A stretch of 64,000 nt of DNA from Pseudoalteromonas shioyasakiensis (GCF_001550135.1 NZ_LRUE01000016.1:1-64000), one strand, 5' to 3'. Positions 43,302 through 53,299 are shown, numbered from the stretch's first letter. The notes: a model not told the origin generated them from the sequence alone. A program made the numbers and translations.

Positions 43302-46055
43302 ATGAAAGCGCAATTATCACTTTTGAGCTTAGCCTTGGTGACAAGCCTTGGTAGTGCACAGGTTGGTGCGAAAGAAGCTCTGCAATTTAAAGACGTGTTT
43401 GATTTTAAATACGCAAAAGGCACCCAACTTTCTGAAGATGGCCAAATTCTTAGCTTTAGTGCCGACCCTTATCGCGGTAATGCACAAGGTCAGGTTTATA
43501 CATTAAACAACAACACCCTGCTAACTAGCGTTGAGCGTGGTACTCGCCCAACTATTAATAAAGCAGCAAACTGGGTCGCTTTTACTCAGGTACCTACCCT
43601 ACTTGAAAAAGAAACTACCAAGAAAAAAGACCAGCTAAAAAACAACCTTGTTTTAGTGAATACTAAAAATGGTGAGCAACAAACCTTTAACGATGTAAAA
43701 GACTATGCGTTATCAGATGATGGTGTATGGCTTGCTTACCGACTCGATAAGAAAGCTGATAAAAAAGACAGCGAAGAAAAAGACGAAAACAGCAGCGAAA
43801 TCAAGCCAGACAAAAAAGACAAAAGCTTTGATTTAGTGCTTGTTAACCTACAAGACAAAACCACTCACACTGTAAATAATGTATTTAGCTATGCGATGAG
43901 CAGCACTGGCGAGCAATTACTAGCAAGCCAAAGCTACAGTGATGGGGCCGACAACCAAGTAGTGTTAGTTGACCTTAATAATGGCTTTGCAACGAGTGTA
44001 CTGATTGATGAGCCAGGTGTGGTTGCAAATAAAATTGCATGGCAACCAAACAGTAATACCGCAGCGCTGTTAGTTGGTAATTACGTTAATGATGATACAC
44101 GCCGTCGCGACCACAGCTTACAGCTTTTACAAAACGGCACACTTTCAACCATTAACTCTACAGATAGCAGCTGGACTATCGGCAAAACAGCATCGCTAAA
44201 ATGGTCTGAAAATGGTGCTCGTTTGTACTTTGAAAACCACCCTAAACTCGCTGCAAAAGTTGCCCTAAAAGAATACAAAGATGAAGCCTCTTTATATGAT
44301 TTCGATACCATTCGCGACCAAAAGGGCCTAAACGTTTGGCACAATAAAGACGCTGAAATTAAGCCACGCGAAGAGCAGCAATGGAACAAAGCGAATAAGC
44401 TTCGTCATTACCAAGCGGTATATCATGTAAATGGTCAGCAAGTTGTGCAGTTAAGCACGCCTAACATGCCTGAGGTTTCGCTAAATACTCATCGCGAAGC
44501 GCTATTAGGTTATTCAGACCGACCGTACCTAGAACGTGTTATGTATGGCGGTTTTTACGCAGATTACTTCAGTGTTGATGTTAAAACCGGTAAACAAACC
44601 GCTATCGTCAGCGACTACCCGTTTAGACCAAGCCTTGCGCCAAATGGTCAATTTGCGGCATTTTTCCAAGACAACCAAGTACAGCTCAAAGATTTAGGTA
44701 ACAACAAGGTTTCAACCTTATCTAAAGCAATTAATGCTATTTTTGCTGATGATAAACATGACTACCCATCACCTCAGCCGGGTTATGGTTTTGCTGGCTG
44801 GTTAAACGACAGCAGCCAAGTACTGGTTTACAGTAAATTTGATATTTGGGCTTTTGATGTCGCAACACAAAAGGCAACGCGCCTAACTCAAGGTAAAGAA
44901 AGCAATACCCAATATCGTGTTATTAAACTAGATAAAGACCAAGTGGGCTTTGCCAAAGACGAAACATTATTACTAAGCGCAACCAACCTGCAAGATAAGC
45001 AAACTGAAATTGCAAAACTTGATTTAACAAGCAATAAAGTAAGCAAAGTACTTTCGGGTAAAAAGCGCTATGATGTAGTTAAAAAGGCGAAAAATGCCGA
45101 CAAATACCTCTTTACTGCACAAACATATCAGCAATTCCCTGATTACTACCAAGCTGATTTTAGCTTCAAAAAGCCACAGCGTGTTACCAACCTAAACCCA
45201 CAAATTAGCAACTTTGCATGGGGCGAAAAACCTGAGCTTATTAGCTATAAAGGGTTTGATGGTGAAGATTTACAAGGCGTATTAATTAAGCCTGCGGGCT
45301 ACAAAAAAGGCGATAAGGTGCCAGTGGTTGTGTACTTCTACCGCTATATGAGCCAACGCATGTATGACTTCCCGAAAATGGAATTAAATCATCGTCCTAA
45401 CTTCCCGATGTTTACTTCAAATGGCTATGCGATTTTCTTACCTGATATCCGTTTTGAAATTGGCCATCCGGGTAAATCGTCAACCCAAACGATGATCAAC
45501 GCCACTCAAAAGTTGATTGATTTAGGCATTGCTGATCCAGATAAAATTGGTTTACAAGGTCACTCATGGGCAGGCTACCAAAGTGCCTTTATGATCACCC
45601 AAACAGATATGTTTAAGGCTGTTGTATCGGGTGCGCCAGTATCTAACATGACCAGTGCATACAGCGGTATTCGCTTAAAATCAGGCCTTGCGCGTCAGTT
45701 CCAATACGAAACAGGGCAAAGCCGCATTGGTAAAACGTTATTCGAAGCCCCAGAGCTATACATCGAAAACTCACCGGTGTTCTTCGCCGATAAAGTGAAT
45801 ACCCCAATTCTGATTATGTTTGGCGACAAAGATGACGCTGTGCCGTGGCACGAAGGGGTTCAATACTACCTCGCGCTTCGTCGTGCGGGTAAAGATGCCA
45901 CCTTCTTACAATACGAAGGTGAACCACATCACCTGAAGAAATTCCCTAACCAAGTGGATTTCTCAGTACGCATGATGGAATATTTTGATCATTACTTAAA
46001 AGGCAAACCAGCCGCTGAGTGGATCAAAAACGGTGTACCCTTTATTGAAGAATAA
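43302..46055 (+). CDS. Exported S9 family (prolyl oligopeptidase-like) peptidase
   Basis: A 917-aa protein. The signal peptide is about residues 1-23 (MKAQLSLLSLALVTSLGSAQVGA). An N-terminal beta-propeller-like region (about 30-620) holds a Lys/Asp-rich insert (about 150-180). The C-terminal alpha/beta hydrolase (about 650-900) has nucleophile Ser755 in GHSWAGYQ, then the GDKDDAVPWHEG acidic site and EPHHL histidine. It probably hydrolyses peptides in the periplasm or outside the cell. It ends at a terminator and is monocistronic. Confidence 0.88.
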   Translation: MKAQLSLLSLALVTSLGSAQVGAKEALQFKDVFDFKYAKGTQLSEDGQILSFSADPYRGNAQGQVYTLNNNTLLTSVERGTRPTINKAANWVAFTQVPTLLEKETTKKKDQLKNNLVLVNTKNGEQQTFNDVKDYALSDDGVWLAYRLDKKADKKDSEEKDENSSEIKPDKKDKSFDLVLVNLQDKTTHTVNNVFSYAMSSTGEQLLASQSYSDGADNQVVLVDLNNGFATSVLIDEPGVVANKIAWQPNSNTAALLVGNYVNDDTRRRDHSLQLLQNGTLSTINSTDSSWTIGKTASLKWSENGARLYFENHPKLAAKVALKEYKDEASLYDFDTIRDQKGLNVWHNKDAEIKPREEQQWNKANKLRHYQAVYHVNGQQVVQLSTPNMPEVSLNTHREALLGYSDRPYLERVMYGGFYADYFSVDVKTGKQTAIVSDYPFRPSLAPNGQFAAFFQDNQVQLKDLGNNKVSTLSKAINAIFADDKHDYPSPQPGYGFAGWLNDSSQVLVYSKFDIWAFDVATQKATRLTQGKESNTQYRVIKLDKDQVGFAKDETLLLSATNLQDKQTEIAKLDLTSNKVSKVLSGKKRYDVVKKAKNADKYLFTAQTYQQFPDYYQADFSFKKPQRVTNLNPQISNFAWGEKPELISYKGFDGEDLQGVLIKPAGYKKGDKVPVVVYFYRYMSQRMYDFPKMELNHRPNFPMFTSNGYAIFLPDIRFEIGHPGKSSTQTMINATQKLIDLGIADPDKIGLQGHSWAGYQSAFMITQTDMFKAVVSGAPVSNMTSAYSGIRLKSGLARQFQYETGQSRIGKTLFEAPELYIENSPVFFADKVNTPILIMFGDKDDAVPWHEGVQYYLALRRAGKDATFLQYEGEPHHLKKFPNQVDFSVRMMEYFDHYLKGKPAAEWIKNGVPFIEE

Positions 46056-46095
46056 GCAATAAGCTGAATTTAAGCTTACTGCACACCTCCCCCAG

Positions 46096-46121
46096 AGCCA
46101 GCATTTTTGCTGGCTTTGTTC
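46096..46121 (+). terminator. Terminator after the S9 peptidase
   Basis: The stem AGCCAGCA/TGCTGGCT with a TTTT loop is followed by a T-rich tail, about 40 bp after the stop. Confidence 0.8.
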
Positions 46122-46244
46122 TATAAAATCAATCACACCATCTATTTTTTCGATTTTATCAATCGATTTAAACCCCAGTTTGTAAGTGGAAAGTTAACCA
46201 GAACATAACTATATTTCACCCAACTTCTAACTGGAGACAACACA

Positions 46245-48458
46245 ATGTTTAAGAAATCAACTTCAGCTTTGTCTAAAGTAGCTGTTGCGGTATCACTGTT
46301 GGTGGCAACAGGCGTACAAGCTACAAACGACATCAAATCAAACCAATTCTGGTGGCCAGAGCAATTAGATCTTAGCCAACTTCGTGCCCATGGCGCAGAG
46401 TCAGATCCTATGGGTCCTTACTTTGATTACAAAAAAGAATTCTTAAAGTTAGACCTAAATGCAGTGAAAGCTGATATTGAGAAAGTATTAACTGATTCTC
46501 AAGATTGGTGGCCTGCTGACTACGGTCACTATGGTCCATTCTTCATCCGTATGGCGTGGCACGCATCAGGTACGTACCGTACTTTTGATGGTCGTGGTGG
46601 CGCAGGCGGTGGTCAACAACGTTTCGACCCATTAAACAGCTGGCCTGATAACGCGAACCTTGATAAGGCGCGTCGTTTACTTTGGCCTGTAAAACAAAAA
46701 TACGGTCGCAGCATTTCTTGGGCTGACTTAATGGCGTTAACAGGTAACGTTGCGCTTGAATCAATGGGCTTCAATACCTTCGGTTATGCCGGTGGTCGTG
46801 AAGACGATTGGGAACCAGATTACGTATACTGGGGTCCTGAAGGCAAAATGTTAACTGACGAACGTCGTGACAAAAAAGGCAAACTTAAAGGCCCATTAGC
46901 GGCAGTTGAGATGGGCTTGATTTATGTAAACCCAGAAGGCCCGCACGGTAACCCTGATCCACTTCTAGCAGCAGAAGACATTCGTTTATCATTCGGCCGC
47001 ATGGCAATGAACGATGAAGAAATCGTTGCGCTAATCGCCGGTGGTCACAGCTTTGGTAAAGCACACGGTGCGAAAAAAGCAACGTGTTTAGACAAAGAGC
47101 CAGCAGCTGCAGGTATCGAAGAGCAAGGCTTAGGTTGGAAAAACAAATGTGGTAAAGGTCACTCAGAAGATACCATCACATCAGGTCTTGAAGGTGCATG
47201 GACAGTGACACCAACACGTTGGTCAATCAACTACCTACAAAACTTATTCAGCTTTGAGTGGGTTAAAACTAAGAGCCCTGCAGGTGCGACTCAGTGGATC
47301 CCTGAAAATGGACAAGCGTCTAATCTAGTGCCAGATGCACACATTAAAGGTAAGCGTCATGCGCCTATCATGTTCACAACTGATATCGCGTTAAAAGCAG
47401 ATCCTGAGTTCCGTAAGATTTCAGAGCGTTTCTTAAACGACCCGAAAGAGTTCGAACTGGCATTTGCTAAAGCATGGTTCAAACTAAACCACCGTGATAT
47501 GGGCCCACGTGCTCGTTACCTAGGTGACTTAGTGCCAGAAGAAGTATTAATTTGGCAAGACTACATCCCTGCGGTTGACCACAAACTAGTAGACAGCAAA
47601 GATATCGCGTCACTTAAAGCTAGCATCTTAGATTCAGGTTTATCTGTATCTGAACTAGTGCGTGTTGCTTGGGCATCAGCAGCAAGCTACCGCGACACAG
47701 ATATGCGTGGTGGTGCAAACGGTGCACGTATTCGTTTTGCTCCGCAAAAAGATTGGCCAGTAAACAACCCGAAAGAAGTGGCTAAAGTACTGAGCAAACT
47801 TGAGAAAATCCAAACTAAGTTCAACAAAAAAGCATCTGGTGGTAAAGAAATTTCACTAGCAGATATGATTGTTCTTGGTGGTGCGGCTGCAATCGAAAAA
47901 GCAGCAAGCGATGCGGGTTTCTCTATCTCAGTACCATTTAAGCCAGGTCGTATGGACGCGTCATTAGAAATGACTGACGTTGAATCATTCGAAGTACTTG
48001 AGCCAACAGCAGATGCGTTCCGTAACTACTACAGCTCAGCATGGAAGTCACCGGCTGAAATGTTAGTTGAACGTGCTGATTTACTAAGCTTATCAGTACC
48101 AGAAATGACTGCACTACTAGGTGGTATGCGTGCCCTTAACGCGAATACTGACCAAACTAAACACGGTGTATTCACGAAAAAACCTGGCACATTAAGCAAC
48201 GATTTCTTCGTTAACCTATTAGATATGTCAACGAAGTGGTCTAAGTCTTCTGAGGAAGGTGTTTACGAAGGCCGTGACCGTAAGTCAGGCAAACTTAAGT
48301 GGACAGCAACACCAGTAGATTTAATCTTCGGTTCAAACTCAGAGCTACGTTCAATTGCTGAAGTGTATGCCTCTGACGATGCTAAACAGAAGTTCGTTGA
48401 TGACTTCGTAGCAGCGTGGACTAAAGTAATGACGCTAGATCGTTTCGACCTACGTTAA
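46245..48458 (+). CDS. katG: Exported catalase-peroxidase KatG
   Basis: A 737-aa class I haem peroxidase that removes H2O2. A signal peptide (about 1-26, [14 protein letters not shown]) precedes the catalytic part, so the enzyme is likely periplasmic, unlike cytoplasmic E. coli KatG. Distal haem residues are R102, W105 and H106 ([11 protein letters not shown]). The Met-Tyr-Trp adduct is W105/Y227/M253, and the proximal His268 is in [10 protein letters not shown]. The second, non-haem domain is complete. The dyad TCGATT-N5-AATCGA at 46150-46166 could be an operator; no clear OxyR site was seen. Confidence 0.94.
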   Translation: MFKKSTSALSKVAVAVSLLVATGVQATNDIKSNQFWWPEQLDLSQLRAHGAESDPMGPYFDYKKEFLKLDLNAVKADIEKVLTDSQDWWPADYGHYGPFFIRMAWHASGTYRTFDGRGGAGGGQQRFDPLNSWPDNANLDKARRLLWPVKQKYGRSISWADLMALTGNVALESMGFNTFGYAGGREDDWEPDYVYWGPEGKMLTDERRDKKGKLKGPLAAVEMGLIYVNPEGPHGNPDPLLAAEDIRLSFGRMAMNDEEIVALIAGGHSFGKAHGAKKATCLDKEPAAAGIEEQGLGWKNKCGKGHSEDTITSGLEGAWTVTPTRWSINYLQNLFSFEWVKTKSPAGATQWIPENGQASNLVPDAHIKGKRHAPIMFTTDIALKADPEFRKISERFLNDPKEFELAFAKAWFKLNHRDMGPRARYLGDLVPEEVLIWQDYIPAVDHKLVDSKDIASLKASILDSGLSVSELVRVAWASAASYRDTDMRGGANGARIRFAPQKDWPVNNPKEVAKVLSKLEKIQTKFNKKASGGKEISLADMIVLGGAAAIEKAASDAGFSISVPFKPGRMDASLEMTDVESFEVLEPTADAFRNYYSSAWKSPAEMLVERADLLSLSVPEMTALLGGMRALNANTDQTKHGVFTKKPGTLSNDFFVNLLDMSTKWSKSSEEGVYEGRDRKSGKLKWTATPVDLIFGSNSELRSIAEVYASDDAKQKFVDDFVAAWTKVMTLDRFDLR

Positions 48459-48478
48459 CCCATATTTTCGCAACCAAC

Positions 48479-48507
48479 AAAGCCGCTAAGTTAGCGGCTT
48501 TTTTTAT
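48479..48507 (+). terminator. Terminator after katG
   Basis: AAAGCCGC/GCGGCTTT with a 7-nt loop and a T run, 20 bp after the katG stop. Confidence 0.9.
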
Positions 48508-48594
48508 TTTCGTTGATAATTTACTCGACAAGGCAGCGGTTTACGTTAAAAATAAAACTTTATTATTATATTTATTTGGACACAGGCATTAGGG

Positions 48595-50292
48595 ATGATT
48601 GCGCGCTTTTTACTGCTTTTTGTTATCTACTCATTATGCCTAAGCATGACGACCCAAAGCCGTGCAGATAACTCCCCTATTGTTAATATCGATCAACGTA
48701 GCGTTGACCTCACTCAATTTGCTATGAGCTATTTTATTGATAGCACAGGCGCCATGTCTCTTTCGCAAGTTCAGCAGCAAAATTTTACCAACAGTCAAAA
48801 CGAGCTTACTTTGGGCACTAACGCTAAAACTACGTGGTCAAAAATAGTTATAAAAAATAGCTACAGCGATACCCTACGCTTATTTGTACATAACCCTGAT
48901 GCCTATCATTTAGAAGAAGTCAGCTTTTACGAAACACAATCAGCACAACTGATAAACCAATCGGTTATCCAACTTGATAAAACAGGCCCTAAAGCCAATA
49001 TGTTTGGTGGCAGTGCCGTGTTTTCGTTTTATATTGCTCCTAACCAGCAAAAAACAATTTACGTAAAAAGCGTCACTTTTTCTCATCAGTGGTTTGCACT
49101 AACGATTTATGATGAAGAGCATTCAAAGCGAGCCCTTGTCGGGAATGGTAATTACATTGCGCTGCTTGTCGGGATGATGTTAGCGCTGATGATTTATAAC
49201 TTCTTCTTGTATTTATCGGCCCGTAAAATCGAGAACATTGTTTACGCCCTGTATCTTATCTCTGGCACGGTGTGGGTGGCGCTGTCTTATGGTGTTGCTG
49301 CTAACTTCTTTGGTATTTTTAGTGCTGAGCTATTACAGCTCAATTCTAACTTACTGAGCATGCCAAGCTTTTTAGTAATTTTTGTAATGCTCATTTTCGA
49401 AACCAAAAAGCATTACCCTAAAGAGCATATCGCGCTGTCGATTATTTTGTTCTTACTGGTTGCTGATTTTATCTATAGCTTGTTCGATATTGTGGGGGCA
49501 TTAAAACCTGCCAGTAGCTTAGCAGCTTTAATGATGACGGTGACATTTGGAGTATCTATTTCGCTGTGGCGAAAAGGTAACACACTGGCAAAATACTTTT
49601 TGCTCGGCCACTCTATGTTCGTTATTTTCAATATGCTGGCGGTGCTTTATTACAAGGGGATCAGCGACGCAAACGTGATAAATAGCCACGGCGTTGGCAT
49701 AGGTATTTTGCTCGAAGCCTTAATGATGGCGTTTATTCTTTCTTATCGAATTAAGAGCCTCGAAAAAATTAAAGCACAGCAAACTGAGCTCAATCGCTTG
49801 GTCGATACAGATCCTATGACAGGCCTTTATAACCGCCGTTACTTTGACAGAAAAAGTGAGGAATTGATTGCCGCTATGGCAAGTAATCAGCAAGAGTTAA
49901 CCCTCCTAATTGCTGATCTCGACCACTTCAAAAACATCAACGACACATATGGTCACGATGTTGGCGATAAAGTCATTATCGCATTTGCCAACATACTCAC
50001 CTCAGAGCAAGGCCTTGCTGATATAGCCTGCCGTTACGGCGGCGAAGAGTTTGTGTTATTACTCAATTGTAACCTACTTGATGCAAAACAAGTTGCCGAG
50101 CGAATTCGCCAAAAAGCTCAAGAAACCTACATCACCATTGATGAAGTACAAACCGTGCAATTTACCGTGAGTATTGGTGTACACAGCGTAGCTCATGCTT
50201 CAACAACCGTGAAAGAAACCCTCACCATTGCCGACAAAGCATTGTATAAAGCGAAAAGTAACGGCCGTAATTGTGTTGAAGTGGCTGCTTGA
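48595..50292 (+). CDS. 7TM-DISM diguanylate cyclase
   Basis: A 565-aa membrane protein: signal peptide (about 1-24), periplasmic 7TMR-DISMED2 sensor domain (about 30-165), seven hydrophobic helices (about 180-385), a short coiled coil and a GGDEF domain (about 405-565). The active-site motif is GGEEF at 482-486; an RxxD inhibitory site is absent. It likely couples an extracellular ligand, often a carbohydrate in this family, to c-di-GMP synthesis. It is convergent with the PAS-GGDEF gene. Confidence 0.9.
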   Translation: MIARFLLLFVIYSLCLSMTTQSRADNSPIVNIDQRSVDLTQFAMSYFIDSTGAMSLSQVQQQNFTNSQNELTLGTNAKTTWSKIVIKNSYSDTLRLFVHNPDAYHLEEVSFYETQSAQLINQSVIQLDKTGPKANMFGGSAVFSFYIAPNQQKTIYVKSVTFSHQWFALTIYDEEHSKRALVGNGNYIALLVGMMLALMIYNFFLYLSARKIENIVYALYLISGTVWVALSYGVAANFFGIFSAELLQLNSNLLSMPSFLVIFVMLIFETKKHYPKEHIALSIILFLLVADFIYSLFDIVGALKPASSLAALMMTVTFGVSISLWRKGNTLAKYFLLGHSMFVIFNMLAVLYYKGISDANVINSHGVGIGILLEALMMAFILSYRIKSLEKIKAQQTELNRLVDTDPMTGLYNRRYFDRKSEELIAAMASNQQELTLLIADLDHFKNINDTYGHDVGDKVIIAFANILTSEQGLADIACRYGGEEFVLLLNCNLLDAKQVAERIRQKAQETYITIDEVQTVQFTVSIGVHSVAHASTTVKETLTIADKALYKAKSNGRNCVEVAA

Positions 50293-50336
50293 GGGGAAAG
50301 TTTCAAGTTTCAGAGCAACATAAGGCGTTAAAACCA

Positions 50337-51602
50337 TTAGCTGAAATGAATGATGGTTGTTCCGGGTTGCTTTTTAGCTTGGTACATAGCCGCATCCGCT
50401 TCTTCAATTAGCTGGTTTGCTGCATACACACCATCGCCGAGAAAATGCGCTGTCACACCAATACTTGCTGTGACTTCAATTGACTTACCTTTACAACTAA
50501 AAGGGGCTGAAAATTGATCCGCAATTTTATGTGCCAAGCGATTCAGAATCGTCGTGTTAGTTACGCCTGAAATAGTCACTAAAAACTCATCTCCCCCCAT
50601 TCTTATCACATAATCGGTACTTCTGACGGCAGCTTTAAGTTGCTTTGCAACCCATACCAAAACTTCATCGCCTAGTGCATGACCATGCTGATCGTTGATT
50701 TGTTTAAAATCATCTAAGTCGATATAAATAAAGCCCATTCCCTCAGCTACATCACCATTTTCACTAAATACATCATTTAATAATTGCTCTAGATAACGAC
50801 GGTTCGGTAATTGAGTAAGCGGGTCAAGATTCGCAAGCTCAATCAAAGCCTGCTCTTTATTTTTTCGAGCTGAAATGTCACGCACAATCGCAAGAAGATA
50901 GCTTTTCCCTTGATGGTCGATATGACACACACTCACTTCTGTAGGAAAAACCTGACCATCTTTTTGTTTTAAGCACGACTCAAAAATAGTGGTTTCTTGA
51001 GCTTTTATACGCTCCACCCTTTCTTGCCATTTAGCCTTGGTATCGTAGTCAGGGTTAATGTCTGGAATGGTTAGTTTTAAAAGCTCCTCCTTTTCATAAC
51101 CTAAGCACCTATAAGCAAATTGATTACAATTAAGGATTTGACCAAACTGAGGGTTTGCAACAAAGATGGCATCATTCGATTTATCAACCAAATGGGTCAG
51201 CAAAATATCCGCGGCCGCCTCTTTATTGACTGTTGTTAAGTCAATAATTTGCGAAATATAACGCACAACATTACCGTCATTATCCATCTCGGCAACAATA
51301 TTTAGCTGACAATAAATTGCATGACCCAACTTATGCATGTAACGCTTTTCGATTTGTAATGGCTGCTCAGGAAACTGATTAAGCTTGGCACGAATAGCTT
51401 TATTTAACTCTCTGTCATCAGCATGAGTTATAACAACATCATCTGCGTACACCTCATCGCCTTCGTAACCTAATAGTTGTTTTAGTGCCGGGTTTGCATA
51501 TTCGAGTTTACCGCTAGGCGAGGAAACAATGACAGGGATAGGTGTAATTTCTATTAACCGATAAATAGGATTAACAAACATCTGTACGTCATTAAGTTTC
51601 AT
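50337..51602 (-). CDS. PAS-PAS-GGDEF diguanylate cyclase
   Basis: A 421-aa protein without membrane helices: two PAS domains (about 10-125 and 130-250, the second with a PAC segment FPTEVSVCHIDHQGKSYLLAIVRDIS), then a GGDEF domain (about 260-421). The motif GGDEF is intact and is preceded by RSTD, the RxxD product-inhibition site. The ATG at 51602 is preferred over a TTG two codons earlier. A perfect 17-copy heptamer array begins 62 bp upstream of its start, which could make expression phase-variable. Confidence 0.9.
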   Translation of the reverse strand: MKLNDVQMFVNPIYRLIEITPIPVIVSSPSGKLEYANPALKQLLGYEGDEVYADDVVITHADDRELNKAIRAKLNQFPEQPLQIEKRYMHKLGHAIYCQLNIVAEMDNDGNVVRYISQIIDLTTVNKEAAADILLTHLVDKSNDAIFVANPQFGQILNCNQFAYRCLGYEKEELLKLTIPDINPDYDTKAKWQERVERIKAQETTIFESCLKQKDGQVFPTEVSVCHIDHQGKSYLLAIVRDISARKNKEQALIELANLDPLTQLPNRRYLEQLLNDVFSENGDVAEGMGFIYIDLDDFKQINDQHGHALGDEVLVWVAKQLKAAVRSTDYVIRMGGDEFLVTISGVTNTTILNRLAHKIADQFSAPFSCKGKSIEVTASIGVTAHFLGDGVYAANQLIEEADAAMYQAKKQPGTTIIHFS

Positions 51603-51663
51603 GGGCAACTCGAGTCCAATACATTATTACTACTCAGTAAAATGAAATAATAGACTATAAATT

Positions 51664-51782
51664 AGCTATCAGCTATCAGCTATCAGCTATCAGCTATCAG
51701 CTATCAGCTATCAGCTATCAGCTATCAGCTATCAGCTATCAGCTATCAGCTATCAGCTATCAGCTATCAGCTATCAGCTATC
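51664..51782. repeat. Perfect (AGCTATC)17 tandem heptamer array
   Basis: 119 bp of 17 identical 7-bp units upstream of the PAS-GGDEF gene. It can be read as TCAGCTA units, the same word found at 42977-42983. The remainder of the 51603-51927 gap holds no gene. Confidence 0.97.
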
Positions 51783-51821
51783 AAAATTATGTAGGGCGTC
51801 ATTTGGGGTGGCAAGAATTGA

Positions 51822-51870
51822 TTCTAGGTTTTGGGTGCTAGGTGCTAGGTGCTAGGTGCTAGGTGCTAGG
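51822..51870. repeat. Heptamer array of TGCTAGG type (7 units)
   Basis: TTCTAGG, TTTTGGG, then five TGCTAGG units in register. It lies 58 bp after the stop of the Imm33-like gene. Confidence 0.9.
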
Positions 51871-51927
51871 CGCAAATAAAAGACATCGAGTTTCTTCTGT
51901 GTGAAGCTTAGAATTCAAACTATGTCG

Positions 51928-52275
51928 TCAAATATTTAATAAAGACTCATCAAACCAAACATCAACATAATCTCCAGCGATTAAAAACCTATAGCCTGGA
52001 GGTAGCGCAAGAAATTTTTTGATATCAGGACACCACTCACCTAAATGAGCAACATGAAGAGGAACGAAAAAATCAGGTTCTTCAGAAAACTCTTCTCCAC
52101 CCCAAATGTACCAACCTGTTGTATCTCCTTCAGGGGAGTGTCTTAGTCCATTAATAGGAATAACCCCTTGCTTGACGTTACGAGAAATACCAACTTTCAT
52201 ATCTTCGGGAGATGATACAAAGTCAGCATTAAATTCATTACATACCAATCTTTGAATTTTTGTAATTTCAGTCAT
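51928..52275 (-). CDS. Imm33-like-domain protein (putative immunity protein)
   Basis: A 115-aa acidic soluble protein. The block [20 protein letters not shown], then [13 protein letters not shown] and ending [10 protein letters not shown], resembles the Imm33-like immunity family of polymorphic toxin systems. No toxin, Rhs or CDI gene is adjacent. Its ATG overlaps the stop of an upstream 24-codon ORF (TAATG). It has little SD of its own, so it probably depends on translational coupling. The family call is from memory of the pattern and should be searched. Confidence 0.65.
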   Translation of the reverse strand: MTEITKIQRLVCNEFNADFVSSPEDMKVGISRNVKQGVIPINGLRHSPEGDTTGWYIWGGEEFSEEPDFFVPLHVAHLGEWCPDIKKFLALPPGYRFLIAGDYVDVWFDESLLNI

Positions 52276-52349
52276 TAAAAATCATGCACCTTTTTCTGCG
52301 CTTTAAACACATGGGAGCAGGTTTTGCTTTTTGTCACTACCTCCCCCAT
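52275..52349 (-). CDS. Micro-ORF (24 codons) coupled to the Imm33-like gene
   Basis: ATG at 52349; the product begins [14 protein letters not shown] and ends at a TAA overlapping the next gene's ATG. Its first codons match those of the micro-ORF at 53138-53194 in DNA and protein. It may be a leader peptide, or the shared remnant of a duplicated cassette junction. Unproven as a gene. Confidence 0.4.
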   Translation of the reverse strand: MGEVVTKSKTCSHVFKAQKKVHDF

Positions 52350-52419
52350 GCCAGCAAGCGGTTCTTTTCATTGAGCCGCTTAGCCAGTTTTGAAAACAAA
52401 ATCCAAGCTACCACAGCTA

Positions 52420-52473
52420 GAAAAAACAAAGCCCCGCTAGTGCAAACCTTAGGTCTGCGAGTGCGAGGCTTTG
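52420..52473 (-). terminator. Two-part hairpin terminator of the first HEAT-repeat gene
   Basis: An 11-bp outer stem (CAAAGCCTCGC/GCGGGGCTTTG, one G-U pair) and a 7-bp inner stem (GCAGACC/GGTTTGC, loop TAA) are separated by symmetric 4-nt bulges, followed by U6 on the minus strand. It lies 16 bp after the stop. Confidence 0.8.
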
Positions 52474-52488
52474 GATTTAAATCTCTGA

Positions 52489-53136
52489 TCAACCTAATGA
52501 AGCTAAAAGTTCATCATATTTAGATAGAACAGATCTAAAATCATTAGGATTTACAATTTTATCTAGTTTCTCTTTTATCACAGGGATATCCTCTTCTCGG
52601 ATTCCCTCTGCTAATAAGTTTAAAATAGCGCACCTATCTCGATAATCTCTGGAGTCAGAATAGCAAACTAATAGGTTCCCAATTGAGTATGTTGGATCAA
52701 GTTTATATAACGCATAGTGAATACTTAAAACTGTTCCACTCTTAAGCTGCTTATCTTTTAACTTATTAATCAAAAGTTTAATAACTTTTTCATTTTTAGA
52801 ATTTAGCTCAGCTAGACTAATTACACATGAATCAACGACATAATGGCTTGGGTCATCTAATAATTCGCAAATCTTTTCTAAATTATCAAGTAAATCAAAT
52901 TCAGCGAGAAATTCTATACAATCAGAGCGAATAAGTTCATCGCTATCTAATAATCCTCTGTTAAAAATATTTTTAATTTCTTCGGTATACTCAAAGCATG
53001 CCAATTTAGAAAATGATCTTTCTCTTATTTCACTGTCATCAGATAATACACCTTTTTTAAGCTTATCAAATGATTGTGGGGTTTCATCACTAATAACTTC
53101 TATATCATCCATATAAACGTTCAGCATATTAGTCAT
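52489..53136 (-). CDS. HEAT-repeat protein, putative immunity protein
   Basis: A 215-aa soluble acidic protein of HEAT-like helical repeats (DSEIRERSFSKLACFEY, DELIRSDCIEFLAEFD, SHYVVDSCVISLAELN, DYRDRCAILNLLAEG). HEAT-repeat proteins are common as orphan immunity genes; function here is inferred from neighbours. GGAG lies 9 nt before the ATG and overlaps an upstream micro-ORF. The gene is markedly A+T-rich compared with the core genes, a sign of transfer. Confidence 0.75.
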   Translation of the reverse strand: MTNMLNVYMDDIEVISDETPQSFDKLKKGVLSDDSEIRERSFSKLACFEYTEEIKNIFNRGLLDSDELIRSDCIEFLAEFDLLDNLEKICELLDDPSHYVVDSCVISLAELNSKNEKVIKLLINKLKDKQLKSGTVLSIHYALYKLDPTYSIGNLLVCYSDSRDYRDRCAILNLLAEGIREEDIPVIKEKLDKIVNPNDFRSVLSKYDELLASLG

Positions 53137-53137
53137 A

Positions 53138-53194
53138 TCATTTTACTCCAGAGCTCATAGTGTCAGGTCTTTCTTTTGCCACTACCTCGCCCAT
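53138..53194 (-). CDS. Micro-ORF (18 codons) coupled to the HEAT-repeat gene
   Basis: ATG at 53194; product MGEVVAKERPDTMSSGVK, with its TGA one base before the HEAT-gene ATG. The first 13 codons are homologous to the micro-ORF at 52275-52349. It contains the SD of the HEAT gene. Confidence 0.4.
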   Translation of the reverse strand: MGEVVAKERPDTMSSGVK

Positions 53195-53299
53195 AGCGTC
53201 AGAAAATAATTTAGCTTAACTCTAATGGTTTTATTTAACTACTTATCACCAATCATATGCATGTAAAATAAATGGGTAACCTTATAGTTGTCTAGTTTA

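Noticed and set aside
51664..51782. Tandem array considered as CRISPR
   Set aside because: Units are 7 bp and contiguous with no spacers; no cas genes are present.
52284..52523. 79-codon plus-strand open frame opposite the immunity-like genes
   Set aside because: It runs through a strong minus-strand terminator and the micro-ORF, has no SD and a low-complexity product, and looks like a shadow frame.
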